Shown here in pieces: positions 1-8,158 of a stretch of 64,000 nt of DNA. The stretch covers positions 62,001 to 126,000 of the forward strand of contig JAHCJY010000002.1 in the NCBI GenBank assembly GCA_026126065.1, in the 5' to 3' direction. Below the pieces are notes generated by a model. It saw nothing but the letters and a program-made list of their open reading frames with translations, searched no databases and was not told the origin of the DNA. This DNA comes from Bauldia sp. (lineage in GTDB: Bacteria > Pseudomonadota > Alphaproteobacteria > Rhizobiales > Kaistiaceae). Both the position numbers and the translations under genes were made by a program. Each line of letters opens with the position of its first letter. Position 1 is the stretch's first letter.

Positions 1-1
1 G

Positions 2-223
2 TGGTTCGAGCGGCCGCTGAGCGATCTCGTGGCGGCGCTGCGGACAATGCCTCCCGACGCCCCGGCCACGCTTTCCGACACGCGCTACCTCGAACTGACG
101 GCGGCTATCCTCGTCGCCAACGGCTTTGCACCCGGCGCCGGCCCGCTGCGGGCCAATCCAGCTACGCTCGAAGCGACCGGCTTCTACCAGCTCGCCCCTG
201 TCCTCGATCGGCGGAATCCCTGA
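2..223 (+). CDS. C-terminal fragment of a cytochrome c-like protein (5' end outside window)
   Basis: The frame is open from the window edge to a TGA at 221-223, giving about 73 residues. It contains PLSDLVAALRTMPPDAPATL followed by a short helix ending in ILVANGFAPG. Alternating Met-Pro-Pro and a late hydrophobic helix of this kind are typical of the distal end of class I cytochrome c domains, where the Met is the axial haem ligand. The CXXCH haem site would lie upstream and is not visible, so the family call is an inference from the tail alone. About 280 bases without a convincing gene follow. Confidence 0.55.
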   Translation, partial: WFERPLSDLVAALRTMPPDAPATLSDTRYLELTAAILVANGFAPGAGPLRANPATLEATGFYQLAPVLDRRNP

Positions 224-502
224 TTGTCGGGCGAGTCCGACATACCTGCGTCGCACATGTCGCTTGTCCAACGGAACGCGCGAGGTTCGACCACCGATTG
301 CGGCGCGAAACGGGCAAGGCGCCGCAATCACGCCCATCCCAGCCTGCAACCTGCCGCGGACTTCTGCGTTGGACCGCCGAGTCTGGTACGACACCGCACA
401 TCTTCGCGTGCGCTCCACCCGGGGGCCCCTGCGGATTTGAGCCGACGGTCAGCCCACCCGAAAGCCGCTTCCAACCCGAATAGCTCCGAGAAAGGCAAGT
501 TC

Positions 503-1078
503 ATGACGACGATGATCACTGCGAGCCGCCGCGTTTCGCCGCGCTCCATTGCCCTGGCCGGCACCTTCCTGGCTGCGCTGACCCTCGCCGCGTGCGGCGA
601 GGCTGCGGACGACACCCCGACGACGACCGACACGCCGGTCACCACGCTCGAAACGGCGCCCCCGGCGATGGAGGCAGCTGCGCCGGCCATGGAGGCGGCT
701 CCGCCGGCGATGGCCGCTGCTCCGGCAGACGAAACGGCAACCACGCTGACGATCGGCAACCTCGTCGGCGACTGGGCCGCCGATACCGCCGCCTGCAATA
801 CGCCGAGCGAGGTCACGACCATCACCGCCACGACGTTCTCGGGCGGGGGCATGACCCGCACCGTCGCCTCGGCCACGCCCGGCGTCGATGGCCTGGACGT
901 CGTCCTCACTGGCACGGTCGACAATGTCCCGGTGACGGAGACCTGGACGTTCGAGCCAGCCGGCACGACGCCGCCGCTCACCGGCGTCAACGTGACGATG
1001 GGCGGCGAAACGGCGGTCGCCTGGGTGCGCTGCCCCGCTCCGGCGACGACGACGCCGGGCCTCACCCCCGTCCCGTAG
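503..1078 (+). CDS. Putative lipoprotein, Ala/Pro/Thr-rich (paralogue of the next gene)
   Basis: 191 residues starting at ATG 503, with a purine-rich GAGAAAGG about 7 bases upstream. An N-terminal hydrophobic segment ends in the lipobox LTLAAC, so the mature protein should be lipid-anchored at a Cys near residue 33. A low-complexity stretch follows with three near-identical APPAMEAA-type units (residues about 50-75). The globular part starts with LTIGNLVGDWA and ends with VAWVRC. The following gene has the same layout (lipobox, Pro/Ala/Thr spacer, LSIADLVGQWA, VTWVRC), so the two are tandem paralogues. No known function; longer in-frame starts upstream are unlikely because they would bury the signal peptide. 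Confidence 0.75.
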   Translation: MTTMITASRRVSPRSIALAGTFLAALTLAACGEAADDTPTTTDTPVTTLETAPPAMEAAAPAMEAAPPAMAAAPADETATTLTIGNLVGDWAADTAACNTPSEVTTITATTFSGGGMTRTVASATPGVDGLDVVLTGTVDNVPVTETWTFEPAGTTPPLTGVNVTMGGETAVAWVRCPAPATTTPGLTPVP

Positions 1079-1146
1079 GCTCATCGGAATACCGGCCGTC
1101 CGGCGCTGCAGGCACCGGACCGGCCCTGCACAACTTCGCGACGCTG

Positions 1147-1178
1147 GCGGCGGGACACGGTTCCCGCCGCTTCTTTTT
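1147..1178 (+). terminator. Rho-independent terminator after first lipoprotein gene
   Basis: A perfect 9-bp stem (1147-1155 with 1162-1170) and a 6-base loop are followed by TTCTTTTT. It lies 69 bases after the first lipoprotein gene and before its paralogue, so the two genes are probably separate transcription units. Confidence 0.8.
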
Positions 1179-1245
1179 ATGCCCTGCCATCGCAAAGCTG
1201 AGTACGGTAGTTTGCTTTGTGAGTTCGACGGGAGGGATTGACGCG

Positions 1246-1773
1246 ATGCAGACTGTCGGGAGGGGCCGTTTGCGGTGGCGGGGACACGCTTTGCTTGCGA
1301 GCGTCCTCGCGGGCGCACTGACATTGGCGGCATGCGGCGACAATGCCAGCGAGCCGACCACACCGGCACCATCGGCCGCAACGACAGCGCCCGACACTCC
1401 GGCGACGCCCACGCCTGCCGCAGCCCCTGCATCCGCGCCGCGCCCGCCGGCCGGTCCGCTCAATCTGTCCATCGCCGACCTCGTCGGACAATGGGCCACA
1501 ACCGCCGACGAATGCGCCGACCCGGCGCTCGTGATGAACATCAGTTCCACAGCCGTGATCCGGCCCGGCGGTTTGCGCAGCACGATCAATGCGACCGCCG
1601 TGGCCGACGGCGGCCTGACGCTCCAGCTGGCGCAGACTGTGAACGGCATCCGGCGATCCGAAGTGTGGCGGATCACCTCCACGACCCCGACGCTCCCCGT
1701 GCTGGGACTCAACATCGGCGTGGACGGCGGCGAGCCGGTAACCTGGGTCCGCTGCTCGGCGGGCGTCATCTAG
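1246..1773 (+). CDS. Putative lipoprotein (tandem paralogue of the preceding gene)
   Basis: 175 residues from ATG 1246, preceded by GGGAGG at good spacing. A basic N-terminus and hydrophobic stretch end in the lipobox LTLAAC (Cys near residue 30). A Pro/Ala/Thr spacer follows, then a globular part beginning LSIADLVGQWA and ending EPVTWVRCSAG. Both ends align with the preceding lipoprotein while the spacer has diverged, which indicates an old tandem duplication. Two Cys in the mature part, one shortly after the QWA motif and one in WVRC, occur in both paralogues and could form a disulfide. Function unknown. Confidence 0.75.
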   Translation: MQTVGRGRLRWRGHALLASVLAGALTLAACGDNASEPTTPAPSAATTAPDTPATPTPAAAPASAPRPPAGPLNLSIADLVGQWATTADECADPALVMNISSTAVIRPGGLRSTINATAVADGGLTLQLAQTVNGIRRSEVWRITSTTPTLPVLGLNIGVDGGEPVTWVRCSAGVI

Positions 1774-1780
1774 CGCTGCG

Positions 1781-1807
1781 AAAGGCGGTCCGGCTTGCCG
1801 GGCCGCC
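1781..1807 (-). terminator. Terminator hairpin between convergent genes
   Basis: A 10-bp stem (1784-1793 with 1798-1807, one U-G pair) with loop CTTG. Read on the minus strand it is followed by TTT, which suits the end of the aminotransferase gene; it may also stop transcription coming from the lipoprotein gene. Confidence 0.5.
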
Positions 1808-1819
1808 CTCCAGCGACAC

Positions 1820-3055
<1,236 letters not shown>

Positions 3056-3197
3056 CTAAGCGCGCGCCATCCCCGTTGCAAGGCATGACGGCCGCATGAC
3101 GGGTCCGCGCCGCCCCTCAACAGCGGCCCCGGCCGATTGCGGCCCCGCGACACCTGCTACATTTTCCCGGATCGCTTTCCTCACCGCAGCCCGCGCT

Positions 3198-3719
3198 ATG
3201 CTCATCCGCCTGACAAAGCTCTCCGACCTGAAGCACCGAATGACCGCGACCCGCGACGACGGCACATCCGAGACCGTGGAACTCGTGTCGCGGAGCTTCC
3301 TGCTGCACGACTTCATCCACTATGCGGTCGAAACGACGGGCGGCCTCGATGGCGGTTTTTGGGGCCTCCTGGCTTCCGGCAAGACCATGGACGAGCTGGC
3401 CCTCAACATGCGGCCGGCGGAAGGGATCGGCATGGAGCTGCTCGGCAGCGAGGCCGCGACCGTCGAGGCGGTCGTCGGCTGTTTCACGGGCCTCGCGCAC
3501 GACCGCGCGACCCCGGCGGAATCCGTGGACGCCGTGCGCCGGATGATCGAGCCACAGGGCCGCCCGCCGCCAGCCTGGGTCACCGAGGACTTCGCGCGCG
3601 CCGTGCAGGAGAAGCTCCGGCGCCTGAAGGGCGAATGGAAGGCCGTCCCCTATGGCGGCACGATGGAACTGCGGTTCCCGGATCGTGGTGTCCGGACAGG
3701 AGAAGATCGTGTCGAATGA
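3198..3719 (+). CDS. Conserved hypothetical protein
   Basis: 173 residues if translation starts at MLIRLTKLSDLK (ATG 3198); a longer frame from 3096 adds a low-complexity N-terminus that looks untranslated. I do not recognise the family. The protein is soluble, with the segment FLLHDFIHYAVETTGGLDGG and a basic helix AVQEKLRRLKGEWKAVPYGG near the C-terminus, followed by a strand-like TMELRFPD. There is no signal peptide or membrane segment. Its end overlaps the start of the following DUF3572 gene by 11 bases, so the two are probably translated from one mRNA. Confidence 0.7.
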   Translation: MLIRLTKLSDLKHRMTATRDDGTSETVELVSRSFLLHDFIHYAVETTGGLDGGFWGLLASGKTMDELALNMRPAEGIGMELLGSEAATVEAVVGCFTGLAHDRATPAESVDAVRRMIEPQGRPPPAWVTEDFARAVQEKLRRLKGEWKAVPYGGTMELRFPDRGVRTGEDRVE

Positions 3720-3975
3720 CGACGCCGAGACGATTGCGGTGCAGGGGCTCGCCTTCCTGGCCAACGACCCCGACCGGCTGGGCCGGTTCCTGGCGCTGAC
3801 TGGCCTTCAGCCCGAGGGGATCCGAGCGGCCGCAGCCGACCCCGCTTTCCTTGCCGGCGTCCTTCGCCATATTGCCGGCTGGGAGCCCGACCTTCTCGCC
3901 TTCGCCGATGCCGCCGCGGTCGCGCCGGCCGACATTCGCGCCGCCGCTGTCAAGCTCGGGGCGTTCGAGGGCTGA
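3709..3975 (+). CDS. DUF3572 family protein
   Basis: 88 residues from GTG 3709, chosen because AGGAG lies at 3698-3702 at the right distance; an upstream ATG at 3652 has no comparable site. The sequence is typical of this small alphaproteobacterial helical family: AIAVQGLAFLA-like opening, DRLGRFLALTGLQPEGIR, then FLAGVLRHIAGWEPDLLAFA. The function of the family is unknown. It overlaps the preceding hypothetical gene, so co-translation is likely. In many relatives it neighbours cell-cycle or response-regulator genes, but that is not seen here. Confidence 0.85.
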   Translation: MSNDDAETIAVQGLAFLANDPDRLGRFLALTGLQPEGIRAAAADPAFLAGVLRHIAGWEPDLLAFADAAAVAPADIRAAAVKLGAFEG

Positions 3976-3991
3976 GGCAAAGGGCGTGAGA

Positions 3992-4012
3992 GCCGCCGGT
4001 CGCGCCGGCGGC
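3992..4012. terminator. Hairpin between convergent DUF3572 and cold-shock genes
   Basis: A perfect 8-bp GC stem (3992-3999 with 4005-4012) and a 5-base loop lie between two convergent genes. There is no adjacent T-run, so termination activity is only presumed. Confidence 0.35.
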
Positions 4013-4072
4013 CTGTTGGAAATTCCTGATCCTGCCGCGCTCATGGAGCGGCGGCCGGAACCTGGCCGGGTG

Positions 4073-4285
4073 CTAGCCGAGCTGAAGATTGACCGCCTTC
4101 GGCCCCTTGCCCTGGCGATCCGGCTCGGTGTCGAACGAGACCTTCTGGCCGTCCTGCAGGTGTGGGATGCCCGAACGCTCGAGGGCCGACACGTGGACGA
4201 ACACGTCCTTCTGGCCGTTGTCCGGGGTGATGAAACCGAAACCCTTGGAGGTATTGAAGAACTTGACGGTGCCGGTCTGGCGCAT
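4073..4285 (-). CDS. Cold-shock protein, CspA family
   Basis: 70 residues, a single cold-shock domain binding single-stranded RNA/DNA as a chaperone. RNP1 is KGFGFI (residues 14-19) and RNP2 is VFVHV (28-32). The protein ends close to KAVNLQLG. The start [10 protein letters not shown] is chosen because it is the family's standard N-terminus and AGGA precedes it; an in-frame extension of 63 residues upstream has no family similarity and is probably leader. A long upstream leader fits the post-transcriptional control usual for csp genes. Confidence 0.93.
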   Translation of the reverse strand: MRQTGTVKFFNTSKGFGFITPDNGQKDVFVHVSALERSGIPHLQDGQKVSFDTEPDRQGKGPKAVNLQLG

Positions 4286-4599
4286 GTGACTGGGATCCTG
4301 TTCCCGTTGATCGAGGCCGGACGCGACGGTCCGGAAGTGCAGCTTGGGTGTGGTTTGGGGAAAGGAATCCGGCGTCGTTTCTGTATCTGCCCCTGATTTC
4401 CAGAGGGGCGGCGCGGCGGCCGTTTGGTTCCGAGGCTTGCCTCGCGCCTTGAGTTTCCAGTCCTGGGCCCGCATGCCCTAAGCAATGCACCTATGCGGCA
4501 GGCGCGGGCGAAAATCAATCCTGCGTGAGACCTATAGTCGTTCCAGGGACAGGCTGAGGCCGGGGCGCCCGGCGACATCGCCGGACGCCCCGATGCCGG
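4286..4599 (-). promoter_or_regulatory. Upstream region of the cold-shock gene, likely long 5' leader
   Basis: These 314 bases have no credible gene. The part next to the cold-shock start is open in frame but resembles no protein. Long structured leaders are known for cspA-type mRNAs and sense temperature; that role here is inference. The end nearest rlpA carries a GC hairpin (4562-4591). Confidence 0.35.
4562..4591 (-). terminator. Hairpin downstream of rlpA
   Basis: GGGGCG-C-CCGGCG and CGCCGG-A-CGCCCC can pair with a 4-base loop just beyond the rlpA stop. No T-run follows, so only a possible terminator. Confidence 0.35.
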
Positions 4600-4986
4600 T
4601 CAGGCGCAGCCCGGGAGGTTTGCCCCTCCCCCGAGCACCGTGATCCGCACCGGCACGACGCCCGCGTTGATCATGTCGATCTGTTGGGCAGCGCCGCGGG
4701 TCAGGTCGATCACGCGGCCCGAGATGAATGGACCGCGGTCGTTGATGGTGACGACAACCGACTCGCCGTTGTTGAGGTTCTCCACGCGGACCTGCGTCCC
4801 AAAGGGAAGCGTCCGGTGGGCGGCGGCGAGGCGGTTGGCGTCCATGCGCTGACCGCTCGCGGTCACAGTCCCCATGGAATACCAGGAGGCCTGACCGCAT
4901 TGCGTGGTAGCCGAGTTTGCTGGTGAAGTGACCGTTGCAAGGCAGGCGAGCGCGACCGCGCCCCCTATGAAGCGGCGTGTTGTCAT
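4600..4986 (-). CDS. rlpA: RlpA-like septal ring/rare lipoprotein A protein, double-psi beta-barrel
   Basis: 128 residues from ATG 4986 (another ATG three codons upstream at 4995 is possible). The signal peptide MTTRRFIGGAVALACLATVT ends near Ala-26, so the mature protein is periplasmic. The RlpA double-psi beta-barrel is clear: GQASWYSMGTVTASGQRMD, AAAHRTLPFGTQVRVENL and VTINDRGPFISGRVIDLTRG. The conserved Asp of the NDRGPF block, a catalytic residue of RlpA lytic transglycosylases, is present. It lacks the SPOR domain of larger RlpA proteins and the lipobox Cys, so septal targeting is not assured. It is a stand-alone gene. Confidence 0.88.
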   Translation of the reverse strand: MTTRRFIGGAVALACLATVTSPANSATTQCGQASWYSMGTVTASGQRMDANRLAAAHRTLPFGTQVRVENLNNGESVVVTINDRGPFISGRVIDLTRGAAQQIDMINAGVVPVRITVLGGGANLPGCA

Positions 4987-5282
4987 TGACCCCATTCTTC
5001 GGTGGCTCGGCCCGTTGGGCCTCCCCTGCCGATTTGCTGTTGAAGCTCCCCGCGCCCGGCTTGTTTCCGCCGGTGCGCCGTGCCGAATGGCTGTGGAAAA
5101 CTGGCGAAAGCCGGGCGATTCGGTGGCGGACGCATAACGAATCGTTGCAGCCATCACGGCGGCGTGATCTCGCGGCTGCCGATGAAACTTGAGCTTCTCA
5201 GGGCAGCCTCTTGATCTCGCACCGTTTTTCCGGATGAACAACCGCCACCTATCATCGTGCCGAGGGGAGCCCCACACCGCCA

Positions 5283-5618
5283 ATGTCCGTTTCCGGCGGT
5301 AACCTCTTCTCGGCCATCAGGCCGGACGCGCCCGACGAGGAGATCCGCGAACTCCTTATGCTGCCCGGGGTGCGGATCGAGCGGATCGTGTCCACCGGCC
5401 AGTCCTCGCCGGAGGGCTTCTGGTACGATCAGGACTTCGCCGAATGGGTGGTGCTGCTCGTCGGCGCCGCGCAGGTCTCGATCGAGGGCGAGGACGCGCC
5501 GCGCCATCTCGGCGCCGGGGATTACCTGTTCATCCCCGCCCGCACGAAGCACCGCGTCGACTGGACCGACCCTTCCGACGCCACGATCTGGCTTGCCATC
5601 CACCTCGCCGCCGTCTGA
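5283..5618 (+). CDS. Cupin domain protein
   Basis: 111 residues covering one conserved beta-barrel cupin. The segments VVLLVGAAQVSIEG, HLGAGDYLFIPARTKHRVDW and IWLAIHLAAV are the cupin strands. The second cupin motif is G-D-Y-L-F-I-P-A-x-T-K-H, with a metal-type His; the first motif (G-x5-HxH) is replaced by EGFWYDQDFAEWV, so metal binding would rely on few ligands. The usual role is small-molecule binding or a simple enzyme; no substrate can be assigned. It converges with pspF, leaving 14 bases between them. Confidence 0.85.
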   Translation: MSVSGGNLFSAIRPDAPDEEIRELLMLPGVRIERIVSTGQSSPEGFWYDQDFAEWVVLLVGAAQVSIEGEDAPRHLGAGDYLFIPARTKHRVDWTDPSDATIWLAIHLAAV

Positions 5619-5632
5619 ACCGTCGACGACTG

Positions 5633-6696
5633 CTACGCGGCGGCGCCGGCCGGGGCCGCGGGTGCGCGTCGTGCGAGGAGACCGTGCTTCTTGAGAAGGC
5701 CGCGCAGCTGGTCATAGGTCAGCGACAGCATCCCGGCGGCACGACGCTGGTTGCCGCCGGCTAGATCCAGCGCCGTCTTCAGGATTCCGAGTTCGTGCGA
5801 CGCGATCGCTGCCGTGAAGTCGGAGGGCAGTGAGGGCACTGCCGAAGCCTCTTGGACGAGGGGCGCCGCAGACGGAAGCGCCCGCCCCGCGAGTTCGCCG
5901 GGCCGGTGCGGTGAGGCGAACGGGTCGAGATGGACGGTGGCGACGGCCTCCCCGGCTCCTCCGGCGGCAATATGGCGATACGTCGAGCGTTCGACCGCGT
6001 TCTTCAGTTCCCGGACGTTGCCAGGCCAGTGATGGCCGAGAAGCGCCATCTCGGCGTCCGGTGTGAAGCCGGCGAAAGGCTGATCGATCTCGTGGCAGAA
6101 GGCGCGCGCGAACTCGGCCGCCAGCACCGGTATATCGCTACGCCGCGCCCGCAGCGGCGGCAGGGTCACGACATCGAAGGCCAGGCGATCAAGGAGATCG
6201 AACCGGAACGCCCCCGCCGCGGCCCGCGCGGGCAGGTCGACATTGGTGGCGCCAACAATCCGGACGTCGCATGTCCGCGTCTCACTCCCGCCGACGCGCT
6301 CATACTCGCCGTACTCGATCACCCGCAGCACCTTCTCCTGGACGCGGAGGGACGCCGAGCCGATCTCGTCAAGGAAGAGCGTGCCGCCATTGGCGCGCTC
6401 GAAGCGCCCGACATGGCGCTTCGTCGCCCCAGTGAACGCACCAGCCTCGTGGCCGAACAGCTCGCTGTCGAGGAGCTCGTCCGAGAGCGCGGCGCAATTG
6501 ACCTTCACCAGCGGCTGCTCCCACCGCGGCGACAGGAAGTGGATCCGCTCGGCGAACAATTCCTTGCCGCAGCCGCGTTCGCCGATGATCAGCAGCGGCC
6601 GGTCCAGCGGGCCGCCGCGGAAGCATGGGCGATGGCGTCCAGGAAGGCTGGCGCCTGCCCGAGCAGGGCCGGACTGTCGTTTTCCGAGGGGACCAT
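5633..6696 (-). CDS. pspF: PspF, sigma-54 enhancer-binding activator of the psp operon; frameshifted near the N-terminus
   Basis: An AAA+ activator with no receiver domain. It shows Walker A GERGCGKE, the sigma-54 loop GAFTGA, Walker B GGTLFLDE, the GNVRELKN arginine-finger region and a C-terminal Fis helix-turn-helix ([18 protein letters not shown]). The expected N-terminus [18 protein letters not shown] starts at ATG 6696 in a different frame from the rest. One base appears to be missing in a C-run near 6610-6612, just before [12 protein letters not shown]. Without repair, translation would have to start in the other frame with an unrelated N-terminus. It diverges from the psp operon, whose sigma-54 promoter fits this regulator. 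A sequencing error and a true mutation are both possible. Confidence 0.85.
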
Positions 6697-6737
6697 CGAC
6701 CACCTGCGACGCCGCCTGAATGACGCGGTGATAAACA

Positions 6738-6778
6738 CTAACATTGGTGGTCCAGAATGCCAACATGTTGGTTAGGCT
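6738..6778. promoter_or_regulatory. Candidate PspF enhancer (UAS) between pspF and the psp operon
   Basis: The stretch holds the palindrome CCAACATGTTGG (6760-6771) and a related half site CTAACATTGG just upstream, centred about 120 bases before the predicted start site. The position suits a sigma-54 enhancer site. Assignment to PspF is inference from position and neighbours. Confidence 0.45.
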
Positions 6779-6860
6779 AGCCATCACCGTGCGGCCATTT
6801 AAGACAGCGAAACGGGTTATTCCGTTGTTATATCAATAAGTTACTTCAATGCCACCGCGG

Positions 6861-6877
6861 TTGGCACGCCCTTCGCA
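6861..6877 (+). promoter_or_regulatory. Sigma-54 (RpoN) promoter of the psp operon
   Basis: TTGGCACG-CCCT-TCGCA matches the -24/-12 consensus, with the invariant GG at 6863-6864 and GC at 6875-6876 separated by exactly 10 bases. The start site would be near 6887, about 50 bases before the first microprotein gene. The divergent pspF encodes a sigma-54 activator, which supports the call. Confidence 0.85.
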
Positions 6878-6937
6878 ATAGGACTGGCATGAGGGATCGC
6901 CGATACGATCCACGCCACCAGCGAGAGGGACGGAACC

Positions 6938-7069
6938 ATGCAAAGTTACGAGCGACGCCAGGACGAGCGCTGGCCAGGTTTGAGAAGCGGTCGGGACAAC
7001 TCGATCACGATCAGCCGCGGCTGGCTGATCTTCATTCTCGGCTTCATCGTCGGCGCCTTCCTCCTGTAG
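6938..7069 (+). CDS. 43-residue single-span membrane microprotein, first gene of the psp operon
   Basis: ATG 6938 is preceded by GAGAGGGA at normal spacing and is the first start after the sigma-54 promoter. The product has a charged N-terminal half (SYERRQDERWPGLRSGRDN) and a C-terminal hydrophobic helix from Trp29, WLIFILGFIVGAFLL, ending exactly at the stop. The helix carries a GxxxG motif (Gly35, Gly39). The next gene has the same length and 9 of 15 identical residues in this helix, so they are paralogues. It is probably an inner-membrane component or regulator of the phage-shock response; function unknown. PspD and PspG are also small psp proteins, but I see no sequence match to either. 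Confidence 0.72.
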   Translation: MQSYERRQDERWPGLRSGRDNSITISRGWLIFILGFIVGAFLL

Positions 7070-7076
7070 CGCCGCG

Positions 7077-7208
7077 ATGACCGTCTTCTCCCGCCTTGGC
7101 CGGTTCATCGAGGCAAACCAGGAATCGCTGCCCGACTGGGTCCGCGAACCCGAGACGATCTGGCTGGTCTTCGTGCTGGGCTTTGCCCTCGGCGCCATCA
7201 TTCTTTGA
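7077..7208 (+). CDS. 43-residue membrane microprotein with a PspA-like N-terminal helix
   Basis: Starts at ATG 7077, 7 bases after the previous stop, which suggests coupled translation. The N-terminus MTVFSRLGRFIEANQESL matches PspA of the third gene downstream (MGVFSRLSDIVNSNINSL): 13 of the first 28 residues are identical by eye. The C-terminus is a 15-residue helix WLVFVLGFALGAIIL with GxxxG (Gly35, Gly39) like the preceding microprotein. It therefore looks like the membrane-binding amphipathic helix of PspA joined to a transmembrane anchor. Its TGA overlaps the pspA ribosome binding site (GAGGA, 7207-7211). Suggested role, by inference: membrane docking or nucleation site for PspA. Confidence 0.75.
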   Translation: MTVFSRLGRFIEANQESLPDWVREPETIWLVFVLGFALGAIIL

Positions 7209-7219
7209 GGAATAGAACC

Positions 7220-7894
7220 ATGGGTGTGTTCTCCCGCCTGTCCGACATCGTGAATTCCAACATCAACTCGCTGCTCGACCGCGCCGAGGATCCCGAGAAG
7301 ATCATGCGGCTCATCATCCAGGAGATGGAGGATACGCTGGTCGAGGTCCGGGCCTCCGCGGCTCGGGCGATCGCCGACCGGAAGGAACTCGAGCGCAAGC
7401 GCGCCGACTTCCAGCAGCGCCACGACGAATGGGGCCGCAAGGCCGAACTTGCGGTCGAGCGCGGCCGCGACGACCTCGCCCGCGGGGCGCTGGTGGCGCG
7501 CCGCAAGGCCGGCGAGATGGCGGAAATGCTGTCCAGCGAACTGCGGCAGATCGACGAGACCATCGGCAAGTCGACCGAGGATCTCAGCCAGCTCCAGGCC
7601 AAGCTCAAGGAGGCCAAGGCGAAGCAGCGCTCGGTCGAGATCCGTCGCCAGGCAGCCCACGACCGCGTTCGCGTCAACCGACTCGTCTATTCGAACCGGG
7701 TCGAGGACGCGGTCGCCCGCTACGACCAGTTCGAGCGCAAGGTCGACGAACTCGAAGCCGAGGCGGAAGTTTACGCCGCCGGCCGGCCGCGCTCGCTAAC
7801 CGAGCAGTTCGCCGAACTCGAGGCCGAGGAAACCGTGAGTGCGGAGCTTGCCCAGCTCAAGCAGCTTGTATCGGATCGCGGCGGCAAGGTTTAA
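7220..7894 (+). CDS. pspA: Phage shock protein A (PspA/IM30, ESCRT-III superfamily)
   Basis: 224 residues, normal length for PspA. In other bacteria it binds and shuts off PspF and, under membrane stress, forms oligomers on damaged inner membrane. The N-terminal amphipathic helix MGVFSRLSDIVNSNINSLLD is followed by PEKIMRLIIQEMEDTL and a long alpha-helical coiled coil (about residues 30-190) with many Arg/Glu heptads. Start ATG 7220 is preferred over one 15 bases upstream because of the GAGGA site at 7207-7211 and the family N-terminus. It is the third gene of the sigma-54 operon. Confidence 0.96.
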   Translation: MGVFSRLSDIVNSNINSLLDRAEDPEKIMRLIIQEMEDTLVEVRASAARAIADRKELERKRADFQQRHDEWGRKAELAVERGRDDLARGALVARRKAGEMAEMLSSELRQIDETIGKSTEDLSQLQAKLKEAKAKQRSVEIRRQAAHDRVRVNRLVYSNRVEDAVARYDQFERKVDELEAEAEVYAAGRPRSLTEQFAELEAEETVSAELAQLKQLVSDRGGKV

Positions 7895-7930
7895 CCCGCC
7901 AACGGGGGCGGAACGGGAGAGCCTGCCGTC

Positions 7931-8158
7931 ATGGAAGGTTTCTGGATAGTCGCGGTGGTCGCGGTCACGGTCGTGGCCCCGATCGCCATCATCATGCACT
8001 ACATCACGGAGTGGCGGAAAATGCGGACGCTCTCCTCCGACGACGAGCGGCTGCTCGAGGATCTGTGGCAGACGGCCAATGGGCTCGAGGGCCGCGTGCG
8101 TTCTCTCGAGACGATCCTGGACAGGGAGGCGCCGAACTGGCGCGAGCGCAATGGATGA
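7931..8158 (+). CDS. pspB: Phage shock protein B
   Basis: 75 residues. One N-terminal transmembrane helix (residues about 4-23, FWIVAVVAVTVVAPIAIIM) is followed by HYITEWRKMRTLSSDDERLLEDLWQTA and a coiled-coil segment RVRSLETILDREAPNWR, the standard PspB architecture. PspB works with PspC as the inner-membrane sensor that draws PspA away from PspF. Its last 8 bases overlap the pspC start (8151), so the two are translationally coupled. Confidence 0.95.
   Translation: MEGFWIVAVVAVTVVAPIAIIMHYITEWRKMRTLSSDDERLLEDLWQTANGLEGRVRSLETILDREAPNWRERNG

Noticed and set aside
224..502. Open frame leading into the first lipoprotein from position 224
   Set aside because: Would place about 90 unlikely residues before a clear signal peptide; the ATG at 503 has a ribosome binding site.
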